This document shows, piece by piece, positions 58,860 to 64,000 of a DNA stretch of 64,000 bases. Both the position numbers and the translations under genes were made by a program. The notes below the pieces were generated by a model. It was not told the origin of the DNA. It saw only the letters and a program-made list of their open reading frames with translations, and made no database searches. Positions within the stretch are counted from its first letter, which is position 1. Each line of letters starts with the position of its first letter. Source of the DNA: a virus; IMG/VR virus record IMGVR_UViG_3300025585_000032, positions 78,042 to 142,041 of that record. One strand, 5' to 3'.

Positions 58860-59593
58860 AAAAGGCAATAGTATTTGTTCCTACAGGAAATAATCCTGAT
58901 ACATTTGACGATAGATATGACAAGAATGCACATTGGCGATCAAAGCATTTAGAGAGAACATACGAGATAGTTGGATCTATTTACAAGGAGGGATTTATTC
59001 CAGATCCTAGTTCATACGATTATATCTATGATATTCGTGGTCACAAGTGGCAAATGATTCGTGAAGTATTCAAGCAATTTGATTATTCAAAGTATGATTA
59101 TGTTTGTTGTATTGATGACGATCAAATTACGGATGTATGGAATCTAAACAAAGGTCTTGAACTGGCTCGTCGTTTTGATTTTCGCATATGGCAATTGTCA
59201 ATGGCAGAAGGGTCTGACCTATTTTATAATATCTTGAGACAAGATAAATCATGTGATTTTTCTGAGACAAATTTTGTCGAGATTGGTGTTCCTTGTTTTC
59301 GTGTAGATGTCTTTGAAAAGATCCTTCGTGTTCTAGACAAATGGGATTTTACCATAGGCTATGGTCTGGACAAGGCTTTTTGTGATATAGCACAAACAAT
59401 GGCAAATGTTGTTCATTGTGCATCAATATATCATCCACCTCGTCATAGATATTATGACAAGACAAATGCAATGAGAGAACATGATCAATTTCTGTATAGC
59501 GATTATCCGAGAATATGCAGAGAATTATTCAATCGTGAACCATTAGTGATAGATAGACAATATACGACAAACAAATATAAAATTGCGGAGTGA
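58856..59593 (+). CDS. GT-A-like glycosyltransferase (DUF707-like)
   Basis: ATG 58856 (ATGA overlap) gives 245 residues. 'FDYSKYDYVCCIDDDQITDVWNLNKGLELARRFDFRIWQLSM' carries a DDD metal motif as in DUF707-type transferase-like proteins, and 'IGYGLDKAFCDI' and 'VHCASIYHPPRHRYYDK' follow the same family order. Enzyme activity of this family is not firmly known; a transfer role in the operon is inferred. Confidence 0.65.
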   Translation: MKKAIVFVPTGNNPDTFDDRYDKNAHWRSKHLERTYEIVGSIYKEGFIPDPSSYDYIYDIRGHKWQMIREVFKQFDYSKYDYVCCIDDDQITDVWNLNKGLELARRFDFRIWQLSMAEGSDLFYNILRQDKSCDFSETNFVEIGVPCFRVDVFEKILRVLDKWDFTIGYGLDKAFCDIAQTMANVVHCASIYHPPRHRYYDKTNAMREHDQFLYSDYPRICRELFNREPLVIDRQYTTNKYKIAE

Positions 59594-59598
59594 TAAAA

Positions 59599-60147
59599 AT
59601 GATTATTGATTTAGGTGCTGGTCCATGGCCAAAGGCTGATGCAACAGTATGTGTGGATGTCAACAAGTGGAGAGACAACTATATCATACACGATCTATCA
59701 TCTTTACCGTATCCATTTGAATCAAATGTAGCAGATAAGATCTACTTTGGCGATGTGATTGAACATCTCTCAAAGTTCATTGTTGATGATGTTCTAAAAG
59801 AGATTCATCGTGTTCTAAAACCAGGAGGATTTCTAGAGATCACAACACCCGACATTGAATGGGTTGCTGAGAGAATCTACAAGAAAGACTGGCATATCAT
59901 GGCAAATGTAGATTGGCTCAACAAGAACAAGGATCCATTTGAAGATGCTATGGAAGTAATTTATGCTGGATGGCTTCATGAGACGGATCACAAGATTCCT
60001 GGCATGGGTCATATCAATGGTTTCAATCAAGAAAAATTGACAAAATATTTGACTCGTGCTGGATTCAAGAGTACAATGAGAGTTCCTGATATGAGAAATC
60101 CCGAACCTGCTCGTGGTTCTGTATTGAAGATGTTGGCCTATAAATGA
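59599..60147 (+). CDS. Class I SAM-dependent methyltransferase (Methyltransf_11-like)
   Basis: ATG 59599 with GCGGAG at 59585-59590 gives 182 residues. 'IIDLGAGPWPKADATVCVDVN' is motif I, 'ADKIYFGDVIEHLSKF' and 'EIHRVLKPGGFLEITTPD' complete a typical small-molecule methyltransferase. It lies between sugar genes, so sugar methylation is the likely role. Confidence 0.8.
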   Translation: MIIDLGAGPWPKADATVCVDVNKWRDNYIIHDLSSLPYPFESNVADKIYFGDVIEHLSKFIVDDVLKEIHRVLKPGGFLEITTPDIEWVAERIYKKDWHIMANVDWLNKNKDPFEDAMEVIYAGWLHETDHKIPGMGHINGFNQEKLTKYLTRAGFKSTMRVPDMRNPEPARGSVLKMLAYK

Positions 60148-61088
60148 GAAAACTTCTTGTTACTGGTGGTGCTGGATTTATTGGCATCAACTTCATAAAG
60201 CATATACTTGATGTTGACAAAGTTGACATTGTTGTTGCTGATAGATTCACATATGCAAGTAATCCAGAAGAACTCATCAATAATATGAAGATTGACACCC
60301 ATTGCATGGACTTATCGGACGCGACATCTGTTGAAAGTCTATTCAAGATGCATGAGATTACCCATGTCGTGCATTTTGCCGCAGAGAGCCACGTTGATAG
60401 ATCAATCAAGGACTGTCAACCTTTCATACAATCAAATATCATTGCAACAGTCAATCTACTAAATGAAGCAATGAAATATAAAGTTCAAAAGTTCGTTCAC
60501 ATATCTACGGATGAAGTTTTTGGCGAAATTGCGATACCAGGTAAATTCAATGAACTTTCAAATATATGTCCAAGAAATCCATACTCTGCTAGCAAGGCTT
60601 CAGCCGAACATTTTGTAGAAGCATATGGTAATACATATGGATTTCCATATACTATAATCAATTCATCAAACAATTATGGTCCATGGCAGTATCCCGAAAA
60701 GTTTATTCCTCTAGCGATTAATCGTATTCTAAAAAAGCAAAAAGTTCCGGTATATGGAACTGGTAGTCAGATTCGCGATTGGATCTTTGTCAAGGATGCA
60801 GCTGAAGCAATTCGTCGTGTACTTCATCATGGGAACACACATGATAGATATTGCATCGGTGGCGAACAAGAAATAAGAAACATTGATCTTCTTCGCATGA
60901 TAATTCAAAAAATGAACGTAGATGAAAATCTAATAGAGTACGTTACTGATCGTCCTGGGCATGATGCAAGATATGCCACATCAATACTCAAGATTAAAAG
61001 AGAGTTGAAGTGGGTGCCAGAGTACAATCTATCTGATGGATTGAATGAAACGATAGAGTGGATAAAGAAACATGAAAATAGGATTTAA
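60144..61088 (+). CDS. rmlB: dTDP-glucose 4,6-dehydratase-like enzyme
   Basis: A 314-residue RmlB homologue: 'VTGGAGFIGINFIKH', 'VHFAAESHVDRS', 'ISTDEVFGE' (Asp and Glu at about 123-124 act in the dehydration step), 'RNPYSASKA' (Tyr/Lys pair), 'NNYGPWQYPEKFIPLAI' and 'DRPGHDARYA'. It makes the 4-keto-6-deoxy sugar from dTDP-glucose. RmlA and RmlC are absent from the window. Confidence 0.92.
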   Translation: MRKLLVTGGAGFIGINFIKHILDVDKVDIVVADRFTYASNPEELINNMKIDTHCMDLSDATSVESLFKMHEITHVVHFAAESHVDRSIKDCQPFIQSNIIATVNLLNEAMKYKVQKFVHISTDEVFGEIAIPGKFNELSNICPRNPYSASKASAEHFVEAYGNTYGFPYTIINSSNNYGPWQYPEKFIPLAINRILKKQKVPVYGTGSQIRDWIFVKDAAEAIRRVLHHGNTHDRYCIGGEQEIRNIDLLRMIIQKMNVDENLIEYVTDRPGHDARYATSILKIKRELKWVPEYNLSDGLNETIEWIKKHENRI

Positions 61089-61551
61089 TTGTAGTAGTTT
61101 TGATCTGCTTCATGCAGGTCATGTTACCATGCTAAAGATGGAAAAAGAATTGTGTGATTACTTGAAGGTCGCACTTCAGGTTGATCCTACAATTGATAGA
61201 CCCGGAATAAAGAACAAACCAATTCAAAGCATCTATGAGAGATATGTTCAGCTTCAAGCATGTAAATATGTAGATGAGATATTGGTGTATGAAACTGAGT
61301 TTGATCTACTCCAGTTGTTAATGACACAGACAATTCATGTTCGTTTTCTTTCTGATGAGTATTTGAATCGGGACTTCACAGGAAAACAGTGGTGTATTGA
61401 CAACGGTATTGAATTGCATTATCATAAACGTCAGCACATTTATGGCTCATCCGAATTGAGAAAACGCACATACGAAATGGAAAAGAAAAGACTTGATGAA
61501 GTCATCAAGAAAGAAATACCGCAACATCATCCGGAGTTGTTGAACACATGA
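61072..61551 (+). CDS. HxGH nucleotidyltransferase (glycerol-3-phosphate cytidylyltransferase-like)
   Basis: A 159-residue protein overlapping rmlB by 17 bases. 'SSFDLLHAGHVTML' (HAGH) is the nucleotide site, and 'GSSELRKR' matches the terminal 'ST.I..R' motif. It resembles TagD-type cytidylyltransferases and is longer at the C-terminus. The second nucleotidyltransferase in the operon; substrate unknown. Confidence 0.8.
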   Translation: MKIGFNCSSFDLLHAGHVTMLKMEKELCDYLKVALQVDPTIDRPGIKNKPIQSIYERYVQLQACKYVDEILVYETEFDLLQLLMTQTIHVRFLSDEYLNRDFTGKQWCIDNGIELHYHKRQHIYGSSELRKRTYEMEKKRLDEVIKKEIPQHHPELLNT

Positions 61552-62330
61552 TTACATTGATTGGGCATGGTTATATTGGACAAGCAATATGGAAGAAACT
61601 AGAATTTCATAGTTACATTTCTTCATATTGGATCTCACACAAAGACAAGATTCCAAATGACACAAGAGTAATAATCAACGCAGCAGGGTATACAGGATCT
61701 CCGAATGTTGATGCTTGCGAACTATACAAGGAAGACACGATTGCAGGAAATGTATTATGGCCAATTGAACTTGAAAGAAGAAGTCTGCACATTCCTGTAG
61801 TTCATATTTCAAGCGGATGCGTATATACAGGATATCAAAAAGACTTTACGGAAGAAGATGAGCCAAACTTCAATTTTGATAATGGTAGTTTCTATAGTGG
61901 ATCAAAGGCTTTGGGGCAAAAACTTCTTGCGCCATACATGAACAAGTCATATCTTTTGAGAATTCGTATGCCATTTGATTCAGAAAAACATCCAAAGAAC
62001 TTCTTGACCAAGTTGGAAAAATATGCGAAGTTGATAGATTTCCGCAATAGTCTAAGTCACGTTGATGATGTTGCTGATGTAGCATTATTTTTTGCTACAA
62101 ATAAGCCAAAGCCGGGAATCTATAATGTCACAAATGGTGGTAGCAAGACGACAAAAGAAATTGCCGACATGATGGGATTAAACAAGAATTGGTTTACGGA
62201 AGATCAGTTTCGTGCTGCAGTTACGGCACCAAGATCAAACTGTGTTCTTGACAATACAAAACTAAAGAACATATTTCCAATCCGTGATATAGATGTCGCA
62301 TTGAAGGATGCGATTGACAAATATCAATGA
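61548..62330 (+). CDS. dTDP-4-dehydrorhamnose reductase-like SDR
   Basis: A 260-residue RmlD-like protein: 'LIGHGYIGQAIWKKL', 'VIINAAGYTGSPNVDACELYKEDTIAGNVLWPIELE', 'VVHISSGCVYTGYQKDFTEED', the catalytic Tyr/Lys in 'YSGSKALGQ', and 'SHVDDVADVALFF'. With RmlB it could yield a deoxysugar such as rhamnose or a relative. Without RmlC the product may differ from rhamnose. Confidence 0.82.
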   Translation: MITLIGHGYIGQAIWKKLEFHSYISSYWISHKDKIPNDTRVIINAAGYTGSPNVDACELYKEDTIAGNVLWPIELERRSLHIPVVHISSGCVYTGYQKDFTEEDEPNFNFDNGSFYSGSKALGQKLLAPYMNKSYLLRIRMPFDSEKHPKNFLTKLEKYAKLIDFRNSLSHVDDVADVALFFATNKPKPGIYNVTNGGSKTTKEIADMMGLNKNWFTEDQFRAAVTAPRSNCVLDNTKLKNIFPIRDIDVALKDAIDKYQ

Positions 62331-62584
62331 AAAAAACTGCAATTGTAGCATCCAGTTTCTCAGAAAACGGAAGCAAAAGTCTTGCAAAATTGTTGACAAA
62401 GAAGTATGGATGCACTATAATCAAGGAATCTACATATGATAAAGATCGTGGTATGTGGATGCTCACATACACAGATCCATTGTTGGAGATCGTAGATGAA
62501 ATTCAAAGTTCTAAAAATGAACGCACTCGCAGAAGCACTAGACAAAGTAAAAATAAAAGACCCCGTCGCTCTTCCATGGAATGA
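62327..62584 (+). CDS. Small hypothetical protein with basic tail
   Basis: An 85-residue protein coupled by ATGA to the previous gene. The first half is a small alpha/beta unit ('KKTAIVASSFSENGSKSLAKLLTKKYGCTIIKES'); the last 25 residues are strongly basic ('RTRRSTRQSKNKRPRRS'). It overlaps the next gene by 89 bases, which is unusual. No ribosome site is seen, but the ATGA coupling may suffice. Confidence 0.5.
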   Translation: MKKTAIVASSFSENGSKSLAKLLTKKYGCTIIKESTYDKDRGMWMLTYTDPLLEIVDEIQSSKNERTRRSTRQSKNKRPRRSSME

Positions 62585-63260
62585 ATGGAAAAATTGGGAA
62601 GAAGAGCAAAAGAAAACTCGTCCAATAATGTACTTTTGTCAGCTCGTTGTTTGGCAAAAAATCAAGGACACTTGTGAGGATATTCAGCGCAAGTTCTGGC
62701 ACGATCCAATCTATGCGATAAAGTATCGCACAACACACAAGTACAATGTACTTGATACTGGACTAGAGCCAAGTTACTATGACCTGGATACTCGCATTCT
62801 TCATGGATTGTTTAATGAGTTGGTCAACTTCGTTGAATGCGAAAAGGCGTGGATGAACGTTGTGTGGGGCAAGGAACCCGGCAAGCGTGGTCTTTTTGAG
62901 AGATTTCGTTCACCTGAACTTGGAGTTCAATATCTTCAATGGGAAATTGACCTTGGGGGTGATGAAAACAAGGCTAATGCTGAGACAGCAAAGGAAACAC
63001 TTGCACTCTACAAGTGGTGGAAAGAAGTATATCTAACTCGTCCCGACCCCATGGACGCATCTGGTTGGTCCGCATATTATGACATGCGTCGTGAACAAGG
63101 TCATGATGTTCTCGATGATCATAATAATCGTTCCGAAGAAGATCAACAGAAAGACAAAATGGCAATTCAAAGACTTCATGAAATAGAAGAAGCATATGCA
63201 AGAGAAGAAGAGGAGATGCTTATTCGCTTGATCAAGATTCGTAGATATTTGTGGACATGA
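62496..63260 (+). CDS. Conserved hypothetical protein
   Basis: ATG 62496 with GGAG at 62485-62488 gives 254 residues (ATG 62517 is an alternative). Rich in Trp and acidic residues ('WNEWKNWEEEQKKTRP', 'DEDLG'-type loops), with 'FWHDPIYAIKYRTTHKYNVLDTGLEPSYYDLDTRILHGLFNELVNFVECEKAW' as a distinctive core. The C-terminal third is a charged coiled-coil-like helix. Large proteins of this general type occur in marine T4-like phages with no known function. Confidence 0.7.
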   Translation: MKFKVLKMNALAEALDKVKIKDPVALPWNEWKNWEEEQKKTRPIMYFCQLVVWQKIKDTCEDIQRKFWHDPIYAIKYRTTHKYNVLDTGLEPSYYDLDTRILHGLFNELVNFVECEKAWMNVVWGKEPGKRGLFERFRSPELGVQYLQWEIDLGGDENKANAETAKETLALYKWWKEVYLTRPDPMDASGWSAYYDMRREQGHDVLDDHNNRSEEDQQKDKMAIQRLHEIEEAYAREEEEMLIRLIKIRRYLWT

Positions 63261-63943
63261 TAACACATGCACTCTTTCCTACTCTTGTTGGAGAATTTCG
63301 CTATGACAAGAGAGAAGATTTCAAGCAAAGGTTCTTCAATAGAGTGCTTCATCACATGGATGAACATGGTTACTCCATGGAGACAACAGGAAATGTAGAT
63401 CTTCATCATGACGATGAGTTGAGCGATATCTTTGACTTTGCTGCTTCAAGTGCGTTTGAGTACATGAATACGCTTCAGCTAAATGATGAGTTTGATTTGA
63501 ATCTGGTAAAGACATGGTTGAATATCATAACAGAGTTTCACACACCAAATCATAATCATGCTGATGCACATCTATCATTCGTATATTATGTGCAGATACC
63601 AGATGAATTGGACAAGCCCGTGAATTTTCTTGTGAAGGACATACCTAATGAACTGTTTCACGGAATGACAAATGCAAGTATAAAAGAATGGAACATGTGG
63701 AATAGTCCCACTTGGTATTTCAAACCAATAGAGGGACAGATGTTCATGTTTCCAGGCAAACTATTTCACTATACGTCGGGTTATGGTTCTGGGTCTCCCG
63801 ACGCTCCAGTCAAGACTCTGGATGATCTAAAACCTAGACGCATATCAATCGCCGGTGACTTTGTTCTAACGTACAAACAAAGAATCGGCCGGGCATATGG
63901 TATCATGCCTGTTTCCAATTGGAAAGTGTATAAAGGAGTATAA
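63257..63943 (+). CDS. 2-oxoglutarate/Fe(II)-dependent oxygenase-like protein
   Basis: ATG 63257 (ATGA overlap) gives 228 residues. The metal motif HxD is in 'NHNHADAHLSFVYYVQIP' (His101, Asp103), the distal His is in 'GKLFHYTSGY' (His171), and an Arg for 2-oxoglutarate in 'RRISIAGDFVLT' follows. The layout fits the 2OG-FeII_Oxy_5 type common in marine T4-like phages. The substrate is unknown. It is not TET/JBP-like, so it is not an obvious part of the DNA-modification route. Confidence 0.8.
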   Translation: MITHALFPTLVGEFRYDKREDFKQRFFNRVLHHMDEHGYSMETTGNVDLHHDDELSDIFDFAASSAFEYMNTLQLNDEFDLNLVKTWLNIITEFHTPNHNHADAHLSFVYYVQIPDELDKPVNFLVKDIPNELFHGMTNASIKEWNMWNSPTWYFKPIEGQMFMFPGKLFHYTSGYGSGSPDAPVKTLDDLKPRRISIAGDFVLTYKQRIGRAYGIMPVSNWKVYKGV

Positions 63944-63944
63944 C

Positions 63945-64000
63945 ATGCAGAAGACTGAATTTATTCAGCGGAAGTATGATGGTAAGTGGGTTCTTTGGTC
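63945..64000 (+). CDS. Start of a gene running off the window (partial)
   Basis: ATG 63945 with AAAGGAG at 63932-63938; the visible start is MQKTEFIQRKYDGKWVLW. Too short to classify. Confidence 0.6.
   Translation, partial: MQKTEFIQRKYDGKWVLW

Noticed and set aside
63257-63943. TET/JBP-type base oxygenase acting on 5-methylcytosine
   Set aside because: The motif order and the 'LSFVYYV' context fit the 2OG-FeII_Oxy_5 type seen in phages; nothing TET-like is visible and the gene is 26 kb from the methyltransferase.
1-64000. tRNA genes or an integrase/attachment site
   Set aside because: Gaps between genes are short and I saw no cloverleaf pattern, integrase motif or att-like repeat; a tRNA-finding run on the sequence would settle it.

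Overview
The window is a stretch of a contractile-tailed phage genome of the T4 superfamily (the 'exo-T-even' type seen in marine and alphaproteobacterial phages). All genes I can support lie on the + strand, are tightly packed, and often overlap by ATGA. The basis for the assignment is the ordered T4 core: gp13-gp14-gp15-gp16-gp17-gp18-gp19-gp20 ... gp21-gp22-gp23, then UvsY, UvsW, gp55, gp47, gp46, then gp45, gp44, gp62 and RegA. Accessory genes such as hsp20, speD, peptide deformylase, a CobS/CobT-like pair and a 2OG-Fe(II) oxygenase are typical of environmental T4-like phages. No photosynthesis gene, tRNA or host marker is visible, so the host stays open.

Layout. 1-13.7 kb: repetitive, modular tail-fibre genes with LamG-like domains, two small fibre-chaperone-like proteins and a glycine-rich adhesin-like protein. 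13.7-28.0 kb: neck, terminase, sheath, tube, portal, prohead protease, scaffold and major capsid genes, with TATAAATA late promoters and a strong terminator after gp23. 28.1-35.7 kb: a tube-like protein, recombination proteins (UvsY, UvsW, gp46/47), late sigma factor gp55 and peptide deformylase. 35.7-38.4 kb: a three-gene cassette behind its own sigma70-like promoter, made of a C5-cytosine DNA methyltransferase, an asparagine-synthetase-like PP-loop ATPase and a CmoA-like carboxy-SAM synthase. 38.5-42.4 kb: a more GC-rich block with a metalloprotease/VWA protein, a MoxR/CobS-like AAA+ ATPase and a small winged-helix protein, each behind a sigma70-like promoter. 42.5-49.9 kb: nucleotide metabolism, clamp and clamp loader, RegA, dUTPase, Hsp20 and two tandem SpeD-family decarboxylases. 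49.9-62.3 kb: a long sugar operon with several glycosyltransferases (one GT10 fucosyltransferase), GDP-fucose synthase, RmlB- and RmlD-like enzymes, a GHMP kinase, two cytidylyltransferases and three methyltransferases. 62.3-64 kb: conserved hypotheticals and a 2OG oxygenase.

The most exciting candidate is 35.7-38.4 kb. The CmoA-like protein keeps the arginine that distinguishes carboxy-SAM binders. The neighbouring C5-methyltransferase has Arg in place of the nearly invariant motif X Asn, the kind of change that lets an engineered methyltransferase use carboxy-SAM. Together with the PP-loop ATPase this predicts a natural DNA hypermodification route: cytosine to 5-carboxymethylcytosine to an amidated or amine-conjugated derivative. 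This is inference from sequence and needs chemical proof.
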